Positions 15,760 to 24,276 of a DNA stretch of 64,000 bases are shown piece by piece; position 1 is the first letter of the stretch; the number at the start of each line of letters is the position of its first letter. This DNA comes from Paraburkholderia bryophila. GTDB taxonomy: Bacteria; Pseudomonadota; Gammaproteobacteria; Burkholderiales; Burkholderiaceae. The stretch lies in assembly GCF_003269035.1 (NCBI RefSeq), contig NZ_QLTK01000014.1, positions 62,001 through 126,000 of the forward strand, written 5' to 3'. Made by a program: the position numbers and the translations under genes. The notes beneath the pieces were generated by a model. It searched no databases. It was not told the origin of the DNA and saw only the letters and a list, made by a program, of their open reading frames with translations.

Positions 15760-18021
15760 TTACTTGGGCAATGCGCCGGTCACGGAGCTGAGCAGGTTCG
15801 TCACCGGTGCGAGCGCATTCGTGCCGCTGCCCGTGTGAGAAGCGGCTGAGGTCAACCCGGCAACCAGACCGGTTGCGGGTGCGAGCAAGCCCGATGCCGC
15901 CGAGCTCGTCGAACCGCTTGTCGTCGCCGCGGCGCCCGCGCCGGCATTGACGACGCTACTGGATACCCCGACACCCGCATTGACCAGGCCCGTGACCGAC
16001 GCGGTAATGCCGCTCGTTGAGGCGAGCGTGTTGCCGAGCGTGCTCGTCACGGTGGTGGCCAGCGGCACGATCGGATTGCTCTTCGCGATCCCCGACAAGG
16101 TGCCCGTCAACGAGCCGGCGGTTCCGGTGACCGTGCCGAGCGCGCTGGTGATCGGCACGATCGGGTTGGCGCTGGCAAGGGTGCTCGTCACGCTGTTCAC
16201 CACGCCGTTGATCGGCGCGGTCGCCGAGCCAAGGGCGCTCGTCACCGGGGCGAGCGGGTTGCTGCCGGCGGCGCCGGCGAGCGTGCTGGTCACGGAGTTG
16301 ACGATGCCTGTAACGGGAGCCAGCGGATTGCTGCCCGCTGCACCAGCGAGAGTGCTTGTCACGGAGTTCACTACGCCTGTGACGGGAGCCAGCGGGTTGC
16401 TTCCGGCGGCGCCAGCAAGGGTGCTCGTCACGGAGTTGACTACGCCAGTGACGGGAGCCAGCGGATTGTTCCCAGCAGCGCTAGCGAGGGTGCTCGTCAC
16501 GGAGTTGACTACGCCAGTGACGGGAGCCAGCGGGTTGCTCCCGGCAGCGCTAGCGAGGGTGCTCGTCACGGAGTTGACTACGCCCGTGACGGGAGCCAGC
16601 GGGTTGCTCCCAGCAGCGCTAGCGAGGGTGCTCGTCACGGAGTTGACTACGCCCGTGACGGGAGCCAGCGGGTTGCTCCCAGCAGCACCAGCGAGCGTGC
16701 TCGTCACAGCGTTCACCGCACCGGTGACAGGCGCCAACGGATTGCTGCCCGCTGCGTTCGTGGCGATGCCGGTCAACGAATTAACGGCGTTTGACACCGT
16801 GCTCGCACCTGCGTCCACTGCGTTAGCGACGACGGCTGTCGTTCCGTTGACGGTGTTTGCGACGTTGGCCGTGGTCGAATCGACAGCTGCGGTGAGTGCG
16901 CCAGTGGTCAGGTTGATCGTGTTCGACAGGCTGCCCGTGCCGGAGTCGATCGCGCCGGTCAGCGCACCCGTCGCCGATGTGACCGCACCGGTCACCGGGG
17001 CAAGCGGATTGCCACTGGTGGCATTGGCGAGCGAAGCCGTGACGGTGTTGACGACACCGGTGACCGGTGCAAGCGGATTGCTGCCGGCTGCGCCCGACAA
17101 CGCACCCGTGACCGTTCCAATTGCGCCCGTTACCGGCGCGAGTGGATCGCTTCCAGCGGCGCCGGAAAGCGCCCCGGTCACCGAATTGATTGCACCCGTC
17201 ACCGGCGCTAGCGGATTGCTACCTGCTGCACCCGACAACGCGCCCGTGACCGTTCCAATTGCGCCCGTTACCGGCGCGAGTGGATCACTTCCAGCAGCGC
17301 CGGAAAGCGCGCCTGTCACCGAATTGATTGCGCCAGTCACCGGCGCTAGCGGATTGCTACCCGCCGCACCCGACAACGCGCCCGTGACCGTTCCAATTGC
17401 GCCCGTTACCGGCGCGAGTGGATCGCTTCCAGCGGCGCCGGAAAGCGCCCCGGTCACCGAATTGATTGCACCCGTCACCGGCGCCAGCGGATTGCTACCT
17501 GCCGCACCCGACAACGCACCCGTGACCGTTCCAATTGCGCCCGTTACTGGCGCGAGTGGATCACTTCCAGCGGCGCCGGAAAGCGCGCCTGTCACCGAAT
17601 TGATTGCACCCGTCACCGGCGCCAGCGGGTTGCTACCTGCAGCACCCGACAACGCGCCCGTGACCGAACTGATCGCCCCCGTCACTGGCGCCAACGGATC
17701 CGTCCCGCCCACGCCCGGCAAATTACCCGTCACCGTCCCAAGCAAGCCCGTCAGCGGAGCAAGCGGCTGGTTGCCGAAATTGAGTGCGACGCCGCCCGCG
17801 CCGCCCACCGTCACCGTGACGCCATTCGCCGTGGCCGTGCCACCGCCGATGACGCTCAACGCGATCGAGCCGGGCGTCACACCCGCACCGAGGCCCAGAG
17901 TCAGCGCGGCGCTCGGCACCGTCGAGTCTGCCATGGCCGTGCCGCTTGCAGCAATGCCGAATGCCGCAGCCGCGCACAACGCTATTGCGGTAACCGCGGT
18001 CCCTGCAAAGTTCTTTTCCAT
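15760..18021 (-). CDS. Secreted Ala/Gly/Thr/Val-rich repeat protein (23-residue repeats)
   Basis: A 753-residue exported protein of unknown function. Signal peptide about residues 1-31 (TAIALCAAAAFGIAASGTAMA, cut after AMA). After a unique segment to residue 107, nine near-identical 23-residue units with core PLAPVTGAI-SVTGALSGAAGS cover 108-314, alternating Asn/Asp first residues so that a 46-residue (138-bp) dimer repeats four times. A degenerate spacer (315-426) follows, then seven units of a second type, NPLAPVTGVVNSVTSTLA-AAGS (427-587), and a divergent tail ending NALAPVTNLLSSVTGALPK. Cys is absent after the signal peptide and charge is very low, pointing to an extended surface or matrix polymer. 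Similar Burkholderia proteins are commonly labelled collagen-like, but there is no Gly-X-Y periodicity here. GAGAGGCAGGGCG precedes the ATG. Confidence 0.85.
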   Translation of the reverse strand: MEKNFAGTAVTAIALCAAAAFGIAASGTAMADSTVPSAALTLGLGAGVTPGSIALSVIGGGTATANGVTVTVGGAGGVALNFGNQPLAPLTGLLGTVTGNLPGVGGTDPLAPVTGAISSVTGALSGAAGSNPLAPVTGAINSVTGALSGAAGSDPLAPVTGAIGTVTGALSGAAGSNPLAPVTGAINSVTGALSGAAGSDPLAPVTGAIGTVTGALSGAAGSNPLAPVTGAINSVTGALSGAAGSDPLAPVTGAIGTVTGALSGAAGSNPLAPVTGAINSVTGALSGAAGSDPLAPVTGAIGTVTGALSGAAGSNPLAPVTGVVNTVTASLANATSGNPLAPVTGAVTSATGALTGAIDSGTGSLSNTINLTTGALTAAVDSTTANVANTVNGTTAVVANAVDAGASTVSNAVNSLTGIATNAAGSNPLAPVTGAVNAVTSTLAGAAGSNPLAPVTGVVNSVTSTLASAAGSNPLAPVTGVVNSVTSTLASAAGSNPLAPVTGVVNSVTSTLASAAGNNPLAPVTGVVNSVTSTLAGAAGSNPLAPVTGVVNSVTSTLAGAAGSNPLAPVTGIVNSVTSTLAGAAGSNPLAPVTSALGSATAPINGVVNSVTSTLASANPIVPITSALGTVTGTAGSLTGTLSGIAKSNPIVPLATTVTSTLGNTLASTSGITASVTGLVNAGVGVSSSVVNAGAGAAATTSGSTSSAASGLLAPATGLVAGLTSAASHTGSGTNALAPVTNLLSSVTGALPK
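16261..16743 (-). repeat. Tandem 69-bp repeats, second array of the repeat protein
   Basis: Seven in-frame 69-bp units encoding NPLAPVTG(V/A/I)VN(S/A)VTSTLA(S/G)AAG(S/N). Units differ by a few bases, more than in the first array, consistent with an older or less homogenised expansion. Confidence 0.85.
17080..17700 (-). repeat. Tandem 69-bp repeats with 138-bp higher-order period, first array
   Basis: Nine in-frame 69-bp units. The motif encoding AIGTVTG recurs exactly every 138 bp (starting near 17117, 17255, 17393 and 17531) and alternates with AINSVTG units, so duplication has copied two-unit blocks. Copies are almost identical at DNA level, making this stretch prone to length change by slippage or recombination. 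Confidence 0.9.
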
Positions 18022-18740
18022 CGCCCTGCCTCTCTGTGTTGGTTAGTGCCGCTGAGGTGAATGCGAGGCGTCTATCTGCAGAGAACGTGCCAATTGCCAC
18101 TTCGTCATCGCGGCGAGGCGGGGCATCGCTACAACGGGGTTAAAGCCGGGTCGAACGGAATGTATCCGCGTTGCCCGTGTCGCATGTCACGCGAGAACAG
18201 GAGCATGTTCCGACTCGGCGTAACGTGACATGGCGATCAATGCAGGCGTCGGGTTCAATGCGCGTTAGCGCATTTATCGCCGTTCAAGCGATGGGGCGGC
18301 CAATGGCACTTCTAATCGCATCGACTCGCATCGGGAATAAAGACGATGCGAAATGGATTAGCCATAAGCGCTCTTTTGACTCCGCTTCACGAATGAGTCA
18401 ATGACTCACCACACGAGGGCATGCGTCTATGTCGGGTCATGGACGCTCTTCGTAAGTGTTCAGGACACGCACATACGCAGCGAGCAGCACAATGGGAGAG
18501 GCAAGCAACATCGGACAACGCGTCCGCTGGATGGTGCGGGCCGTCGCTATTTCGAAGATGCGTCTGAAACGATTGCCGCTGAGACACGCCAAGACATGCG
18601 GAATTTCTGCGGGCGAGTTAGGAGAACAATTTGCGATGTGTACAATCAGCAAGTCTTTCGATCTAATAAAAAACTAAACTGTTATCGATCGACTTAAAGA
18701 TGCTTTCTGCCAATAACAAGTCAAAATGCATAGGTGCTAT
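18022..18740. other. Long intergenic region
   Basis: 719 bp between divergent genes with no convincing coding sequence; the short open frames here show arginine- and cysteine-rich composition unlike the neighbours. Base composition falls towards 18600-18720, where AT-rich runs (AATAAAAAACTAAAC near 18663) suggest the promoter region of the membrane protein gene. GCATCG-type hexamers recur at 18317-18350 without clear symmetry. Confidence 0.4.
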
Positions 18741-19343
18741 ATGAGCGCTGTTCAGCATCTCGACACCGATCAGAGATCGCAGCAATCCGAGGTGCGCGCA
18801 AGCCGTGCGATCGGTGCGATTTTCTTTACCGTATTCGGCGCGGCGTGGCTGGTTTTATGGTGCCTGCAGATGTACGGTGCGGCGCCCGGTGTCCTGCTGA
18901 TCATCGCGACAGCGGGCGTTGCTCTTCTGCTGCTCTCGTTTTCGCAGTTCCGGCGTAATAAATCGGCCTATCGTGCGAATCAACGCACACCGCGCAGGCT
19001 CAAACAATCGCGAGCCTTTAACGTCATCAACGCGGCGCAGTGGGTGATCATTATCGGCGGGGCGACAGTGCTTGCCGAACTGAACGAGAGTATCTGGATC
19101 ATGCCGCTTGTGATCTTCACGATCGGCGCGCATTTCATTCCTGTCGGTGTCGTCTTCAAGTCGAAGGCGCGATACGTGATTGGAATTATCTTGATGCTGG
19201 TGGCGCTGGTTTATCCTCACCTGACGGATGCGGGACCCGCGAGTCCTTTCGGTCCCTTATGCACGGGGCTGATCCTTTGGGCTGGTGCGATGGCTTCACT
19301 GCTACCGTACAAACATGGCGATGGGGCTGTCCCGAGCGAGTGA
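18741..19343 (+). CDS. Hypothetical inner-membrane protein
   Basis: A 200-residue protein I do not recognise. After a hydrophilic N-terminus (about 25 residues) it has membrane segments at about 27-46 and 50-69, a basic cytoplasmic loop (FRRNKSAYRANQRTPRRLKQSRAF is split here by segment borders near 71-94), then segments at about 96-112, 118-140, 145-162 and 170-188. The positive-inside distribution fits an even number of helices with both ends inside. The ATG at 18741 is preferred to the one at 18726, although neither has a strong ribosome site. It stands alone, 380 bp before the trp leader. No catalytic motif is visible. Confidence 0.65.
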   Translation: MSAVQHLDTDQRSQQSEVRASRAIGAIFFTVFGAAWLVLWCLQMYGAAPGVLLIIATAGVALLLLSFSQFRRNKSAYRANQRTPRRLKQSRAFNVINAAQWVIIIGGATVLAELNESIWIMPLVIFTIGAHFIPVGVVFKSKARYVIGIILMLVALVYPHLTDAGPASPFGPLCTGLILWAGAMASLLPYKHGDGAVPSE

Positions 19344-19687
19344 TCGATCGCATAGGCCACTGGACACAATAAACGTCGCCCCCTGACTGCCGGATCACCT
19401 GGGCAAGGGAAACGGCGCTCTCGCGACCGCCATTCGTGCGTGCGGTCGTGATACCGGGCAATGGCACGGTGAGCGCGCACAGTCACGCCGCCATTGCTGC
19501 GCGAGCTGGTGCTTGCTAATTCCGAGTTGCCGGAGCATTACGATGCCCACGGTCCGGACGGCGCATTCGCATGCCTGCTCGCGGACCGGATCAGGCGCTT
19601 GCGTCTGGCGCCGTTAGTCGTGCCCATGCCGTTTGGAGCGGGAAAACGCGGCAGAGCGCAGCAAAACCCGCCCGCATACATGCCCGG
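19344..19687. other. Intergenic region upstream of the trpS leader
   Basis: No gene is supported here. A CGACCGC / GCGGTCG inverted repeat (19424-19430 and 19442-19448, 11-base loop) may end transcription of the membrane protein gene, though no T-run follows. Short open frames crossing 19494-19863 are rejected because they overlap the attenuator and have no ribosome site. Confidence 0.45.
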
Positions 19688-19717
19688 GTGGCACATCGGC
19701 GCCAGCGACGGTATACT
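19688..19717 (+). promoter_or_regulatory. Sigma-70 promoter of the trp leader-trpS transcript
   Basis: -10 TATACT at 19712-19717 (5 of 6 to consensus) with a weaker -35 GTGGCA at 19688-19693 (4 of 6) 18 bp upstream. Transcription would begin at 19724 or 19725, at the ATG of the leader peptide, giving a leaderless message. No Shine-Dalgarno sequence precedes that ATG, which agrees with this. Confidence 0.6.
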
Positions 19718-19723
19718 CGCGCG

Positions 19724-19774
19724 ATGAAAACGACACGGGTCCCGTTGCAATCGAAGCGCTGGTGGCGCGCCTGA
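19724..19774 (+). CDS. trpS leader peptide (16 residues, tandem Trp codons)
   Basis: A complete 16-codon frame, MKTTRVPLQSKRWWRA, with tandem TGG codons at 19760-19765 three codons before the end, then TGA at 19772-19774. It is too short for ordinary gene finders. Its place between a promoter and a perfect terminator, directly upstream of a tryptophanyl-tRNA synthetase gene, marks it as a regulatory leader peptide: ribosome stalling at the Trp codons when charged tRNA-Trp is scarce would let transcription continue into trpS. Two adjacent Trp codons in 16 residues are very unlikely by chance given the rarity of Trp. Direct reading of the sequence; the mechanism is inferred from the trp operon model. 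Confidence 0.8.
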   Translation: MKTTRVPLQSKRWWRA

Positions 19775-19821
19775 ACGAGGCGGCCCGTTTCCCAACACAC
19801 ATTGAAAACGACGATGCCGCC
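19768..19821 (+). promoter_or_regulatory. Alternative RNA pairings of the trpS attenuator
   Basis: Segment 1 CGCCT (19768-19772) pairs with AGGCG (19778-19782) around a 5-base loop. The overlapping GGCGGC (19779-19784, segment 2) can instead pair with GCCGCC (19816-19821, segment 3), which is part of the terminator's left arm. A ribosome stalled on the Trp codons at 19760-19765 would cover segment 1, freeing segment 2 to sequester segment 3 (antitermination). A ribosome reaching the stop codon covers segment 2, and the terminator forms. Confidence 0.65.
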
Positions 19822-19843
19822 AGACTGGCGGCATCGTCGTTTT
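19805..19843 (+). terminator. Attenuator terminator before trpS
   Basis: A 19-bp perfect inverted repeat with a one-base centre: AAAACGACGATGCCGCCAG (19805-19823) and its complement (19825-19843), ending in TTTT. It lies 30 bp after the leader peptide stop and 47 bp before the trpS ATG, with no upstream gene to terminate except the leader, so it must act inside the trpS transcript. Confidence 0.85.
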
Positions 19844-19863
19844 GGCGCGCTAGAAACTGGTAG

Positions 19864-20919
<1,056 letters not shown>

Positions 20920-20996
20920 CGCGCGCGGGGTTGAGTGAAGCGGGCGGTTGTCGTGTCGCGGCAAGATGAGCCGTAACCCGCAGCCCGCCTGCGAAT

Positions 20997-21956
20997 CTAC
21001 AATCCCTTCAGAAACGCCACGAGCAACTCGCTCACTTGCGCTGCGCGCTCGCGCTGGACCCAATGGCCCGCGCCGTCGAGAATATGGCAGCCGCGCAGAC
21101 CGGGCAGCACGCTCGCGAGATGCTCGATGCGGGCCTGCGCGCCCGGAAATTTCAGCACGTCGTCTTTCGCGCCGGCCACGAACAGAGACGGCTGCCGGAT
21201 CACGCAACCGCGCCACGGGGCCATCAGTTCCGAAGTGCGCCGAATCGCGCGATACCAGTTCAGGCCGCCGCGAAAACCGGTGCGCGCAAACTCGCCGGCC
21301 ACATAAGCAATCTCTTCTCGATCGAGCCATGCCGGCAGCGTTTCGGGGTCGACCGTGCTGTCGAGAAACCCCGCGCCCGGAGCCAATATCCCCGCCACGA
21401 TACGATCGGGCCCATCGCCCGACATGCTGAACGTCACGCGCCGAATTGCGGCTTCGGGGTCCGCTTCGAATTCGGCTTCGGCCACCCCGGGCGTCTGGAA
21501 GTACTGCATGTAGAAGGTGTGCACGCCTTGCCGTTCCAACGCCGTGAGCAAATCGTCCCGTGCAGGGGGATAAAACGGCACGCTCATACCGGCCACCGCG
21601 CGGAACAGGTCCGGCCGCAACATGGCCGCATGCCAGGCGACCGGCGCGCCCCAGTCGTGACCGACGATCACCGCCTCGCGCTCACCGAGAACATTCACCA
21701 GCTCGACCATATCGCCGACGAGATGCAGCAGCGTGTATGCGTCCGCATCGGGCGGGGCATCGGTGCCGCCGTAGCCCCGCATGTCCGGGGCCACCGCACG
21801 AAAACCCGCGGCGGCGAGCGCCGCCAATTGATGCCGCCACGCCGACCACGACTCGGGAAACCCGTGGCAAAGCAGCACGAGCGGGCCGCTGCCCTGACTG
21901 GCGGCGCGCATGCGCAGCGCGCCGACCTGCAACGTTTCGATCTGAAGTTCGTGCAA
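20997..21956 (-). CDS. Alpha/beta hydrolase, epoxide hydrolase-like
   Basis: A 319-residue soluble hydrolase resembling soluble epoxide hydrolases and haloalkane dehalogenases. HGFPESW (31-37) is the oxyanion-hole motif with cis-Pro, GHDWG (99-103) holds the Asp nucleophile Asp101 rather than Ser, and GAGHWVQRE near the C-terminus carries the catalytic His. The cap domain contains Tyr residues (FYMQYFQTPG, LNWYRAIRR) that would protonate an epoxide. The start is a TTG at 21956 with GGAG seven bases upstream; the next Met (residue 16) would delete a conserved first strand. A small frame ends 18 bp upstream and may be co-transcribed. Confidence 0.85.
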   Translation of the reverse strand: MHELQIETLQVGALRMRAASQGSGPLVLLCHGFPESWSAWRHQLAALAAAGFRAVAPDMRGYGGTDAPPDADAYTLLHLVGDMVELVNVLGEREAVIVGHDWGAPVAWHAAMLRPDLFRAVAGMSVPFYPPARDDLLTALERQGVHTFYMQYFQTPGVAEAEFEADPEAAIRRVTFSMSGDGPDRIVAGILAPGAGFLDSTVDPETLPAWLDREEIAYVAGEFARTGFRGGLNWYRAIRRTSELMAPWRGCVIRQPSLFVAGAKDDVLKFPGAQARIEHLASVLPGLRGCHILDGAGHWVQRERAAQVSELLVAFLKGL

Positions 21957-21974
21957 GGAGAGACTCCGTGAAAA

Positions 21975-22232
21975 TCAGCTTGGTTTGGTCGTAGTGCCGC
22001 TGGACTTCTGGGCGCTGCCGGGCGTCGATTCGATCCGCGCATGAATCGCTTCGCAGTGTCGAACGAGTGCGGGGCGCGATAGCACATACCGTTTTAACGG
22101 CGTGTCGATATCGTAATAGTAGATGTTCGCGACGCGTAGCACGCCGCTCGCCGTGTAAGAGGATCGATAGGTCGGCCCGGTATAGTCGGTCGCGACAGGC
22201 GTAGACACAAAATCGACGCCGAGCCGCCGCAC
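21975..22232 (-). CDS. Small hypothetical protein or degraded gene fragment
   Basis: An 85-residue frame starting with GTG at 22232 and ending 18 bp before the hydrolase. I do not recognise it with confidence. The C-terminal part (DIDTPLKRYVLSRPALVRHCEAIHARI) resembles the last helices of glutathione S-transferases, and the frame continues upstream without a usable start to a TGA at about 22275, so this could be the remnant of a longer gene. Third-position GC is lower than in neighbouring genes. There is no clear ribosome site. Confidence 0.35.
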   Translation of the reverse strand: MRRLGVDFVSTPVATDYTGPTYRSSYTASGVLRVANIYYYDIDTPLKRYVLSRPALVRHCEAIHARIESTPGSAQKSSGTTTKPS

Positions 22233-22303
22233 AGTAGACGCAAAATCGCGCCAATGCCCACAGCCGGTATGGACCTTATCCCTTCAGTCAACGGATCATC
22301 ATC

Positions 22304-22849
22304 ATGAGCGACGCGAAACACGAGAAGCCGCAGCCATCCCACGCGCAGGGCAATCATCATTATCGATTCCATTTGCCGCATGTTCATCTTACGTCGGTAT
22401 TCGGCGACGACTGGTTCGCGCTGAAGGCGGAAGCCTTCGCGCGCTTCTTCGGCACGCCGACTTTCCTGATCGCGCAGACCTTGATCGTGGCGGTGTGGAT
22501 TCTCGTGAACATGCTGGGCTGGACCAAGTTCGACGTCTACCCGTTTATCCTGCTGAATCTCGCCTTCAGTCTGCAGGCCGCGTACGCCGCGCCGCTGATC
22601 CTGCTCGCGCAAACGCGCCAGGCGGATCGCGACAAGGTCCATGCGGATGCCGACGCGCGTCATCGTGAGGATATCGCCACGGCGAGCGAGCAGCGTCAGG
22701 CGCTGGCCGCCCGGCAGACGGAGCAACTGGTGGCGTTGCTCGAGCAGAACACGCAGCTCACCGCGCTGACCAAACAGATGAGCGAACGCATTGAAGCGTT
22801 GACGCTGGAATTGCACGACAAGCTGGCGCAGGTCGGTCCCCGCGCCTGA
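22304..22849 (+). CDS. DUF1003 family membrane protein
   Basis: A 181-residue protein with two adjacent membrane segments (about residues 50-72 and 76-101; PTFLIAQTLIVAVWILVNMLGW and the YPFILLNLAFSLQAAYAAPLILLA region) that define the DUF1003 family, followed by the family motif RQADRDKVHADAD and a C-terminal helical, Gln/Glu-rich coiled coil (about 118-175). The N-terminus is His-rich (NHHYRFHLPHVH). Function is unknown in all characterised relatives; a membrane-anchored scaffold is plausible. It is convergent with the diguanylate cyclase gene, whose stop is 27 bp away. The ATG at 22304 lacks a strong ribosome site. Confidence 0.85.
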   Translation: MSDAKHEKPQPSHAQGNHHYRFHLPHVHLTSVFGDDWFALKAEAFARFFGTPTFLIAQTLIVAVWILVNMLGWTKFDVYPFILLNLAFSLQAAYAAPLILLAQTRQADRDKVHADADARHREDIATASEQRQALAARQTEQLVALLEQNTQLTALTKQMSERIEALTLELHDKLAQVGPRA

Positions 22850-22876
22850 TTTCGCCCGGACTTCGCGCACGGCGGT

Positions 22877-24085
22877 TCAGCGGGCGAGCGCGGGTTCGGC
22901 GCTGTCGCGCGACGGCTTGCCCGCGGCATGGGTGCCCGGCTGATGCACGCAGATCCTGTCGCGTCCCGCGCGCTTGGCGTCGTACAGCGCCAGGTCCGAG
23001 CGAGCGCTCAGACGGTCGAGTGTTTCGCCCGGCATCCAGCCTGCCAGACCGCCGCTGATGCTATAGGCGCATGGGCCGCCAACGGTTGTGACCGGCTGTG
23101 CGGCGACCGCCTGACGCAACCGCTCCGCGAATCGCAATGCGTCGTCCGGCTGCGTGGCGGGCAGCAGCACGGCAAATTCCTCGCCGCCCAGGCGACCTAG
23201 CGCATCGCTTCGCCGCAACTGCAGATGCGCCACCCGAACAAATTCGCGCAGCACGGTGTCGCCGCCGGCATGGCCGAAGGTGTCGTTGATGGACTTGAAA
23301 TGATCGAGATCGACGATCAGCAGCGAGACGGGCAGACCGTGCCGGTCCGCTTCCTCCAGCCGGGTTCGCGCGATCGCCTCGAAGCCTTTGCGTGACAGGG
23401 CACCGGTCAGGAAGTCGCGATTCGCCGCGTCGCGTGCGTCGGCCAGCAGCACGTTGTGCACCATCATCATGGCCGACATGGAAAGCGTGGGCATGATCGC
23501 CGTGGCCGCGACCAGCAATATCACGCTCCCTGTGGAAGCGAACATCACGGGGTTCGACACGCCGTTCAGCGTCATGAAATAGACCCCCCGCGCGAGTTGG
23601 CACAGCGCAAACAGCAGGGCCATCGCCGCGGTCACCCAGTACGGATAAGCCGAGCGGCCGCGCGGCCGGTATCGAACGACGAGATAGGCGGTCGCGAGAC
23701 AAACGGCGGCCGTGAAGAGGGTGGTGGCGAGCACGCGAACGGGAATGCTGTCGACCACGTAACGCCAGTAAATCAGCGCGATACCGAGTGGCGCCAGCGA
23801 GGCGCTCAACAGCGGCCAGCGTGCCGGGCGCCCCAGAAATTGGGCACAACCTGCGTAGTACGTGACGGCCGACAAGGCCATCACCAGATTCGCGATCACG
23901 ACAGACAGGAATTCGGGAATGCTGCCGCGCATCAGGATGAGCGGCAACGCGACGACGATGCCGAGATTGGCGGCAAACCATTCGCGCACGCCCGGCATGC
24001 CCGAACGGAGCAGCGAGCCGAGCAGCACCAGCAGTACCAGGCTCATCAGCGCGGCGGTGGCGACGGCCACGGCGGGATCCAACAT
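22877..24085 (-). CDS. Membrane-bound diguanylate cyclase (GGDEF)
   Basis: A 402-residue protein that should make cyclic di-GMP from two GTP. Six or seven membrane helices fill the first 210 residues without a recognised sensor domain; a GGDEF domain follows (about 222-385) with an intact GGEEF active site and an upstream RRSD allosteric I-site at the canonical five-residue spacing, so product inhibition is likely. Other cyclase features are DFLTGALSRKGF and DLDHFKSINDTFGHAGGD. The start is the ATG at 24085, preceded by GGGGAGG seven bases upstream; a longer in-frame extension to 24559 overlaps the neighbouring gene and is rejected. The 35 C-terminal residues are probably disordered. Confidence 0.92.
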   Translation of the reverse strand: MLDPAVAVATAALMSLVLLVLLGSLLRSGMPGVREWFAANLGIVVALPLILMRGSIPEFLSVVIANLVMALSAVTYYAGCAQFLGRPARWPLLSASLAPLGIALIYWRYVVDSIPVRVLATTLFTAAVCLATAYLVVRYRPRGRSAYPYWVTAAMALLFALCQLARGVYFMTLNGVSNPVMFASTGSVILLVAATAIMPTLSMSAMMMVHNVLLADARDAANRDFLTGALSRKGFEAIARTRLEEADRHGLPVSLLIVDLDHFKSINDTFGHAGGDTVLREFVRVAHLQLRRSDALGRLGGEEFAVLLPATQPDDALRFAERLRQAVAAQPVTTVGGPCAYSISGGLAGWMPGETLDRLSARSDLALYDAKRAGRDRICVHQPGTHAAGKPSRDSAEPALAR

Positions 24086-24230
24086 TCGAGGCACCTCCCC
24101 GAAATACGGCGTCAGTCTTTTTATGGTGATCCACTCGCCGGCCCAGGCGCGCGGTGCTGCCCGAGGCGGGACAGCGGCCTCGGCGCGGCGGATTGTAGCA
24201 TTGGGGTGGTGTGGGATTTGGCCGTGGCGC

Positions 24231-24269
24231 GGCGCCAGGCCTGGCGCCCGGAACGTTCGTGCCGGGCGC
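24231..24269. repeat. Two overlapping inverted repeats between GNAT and GGDEF genes
   Basis: A perfect 18-bp palindrome GGCGCCAGGCCTGGCGCC (24231-24248) overlaps an 8-bp inverted repeat GCGCCCGG / CCGGGCGC (24244-24251 and 24262-24269). The two hairpins are mutually exclusive in RNA. They lie just after the GNAT stop codon (minus strand) and may end that transcript, although no T-run follows. Confidence 0.6.
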
Positions 24270-24276
24270 AGGAGGT

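Noticed and set aside
17080-17700. CRISPR-like regular repeats
   Set aside because: Units are contiguous 69-bp coding repeats without unique spacers.
15947-18046. 699-codon open frame antisense to the repeat protein
   Set aside because: It arises because the repeated codons contain no reverse-strand stops; it lacks a ribosome site and protein-like signals, while the other strand has a signal peptide and ribosome site.
18401-18697. 98-codon frame in the long intergenic region
   Set aside because: Cys- and Arg-rich composition, no ribosome site, no family resemblance.
19689-19694. TGGCAC resembling a sigma-54 -24 element
   Set aside because: No TTGC at the required -12 distance; a sigma-70 -10 fits better.
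19494-19863. Short frames covering the trpS leader region
   Set aside because: They overlap the attenuator, have no ribosome site and odd composition; the 16-codon leader explains the region better.
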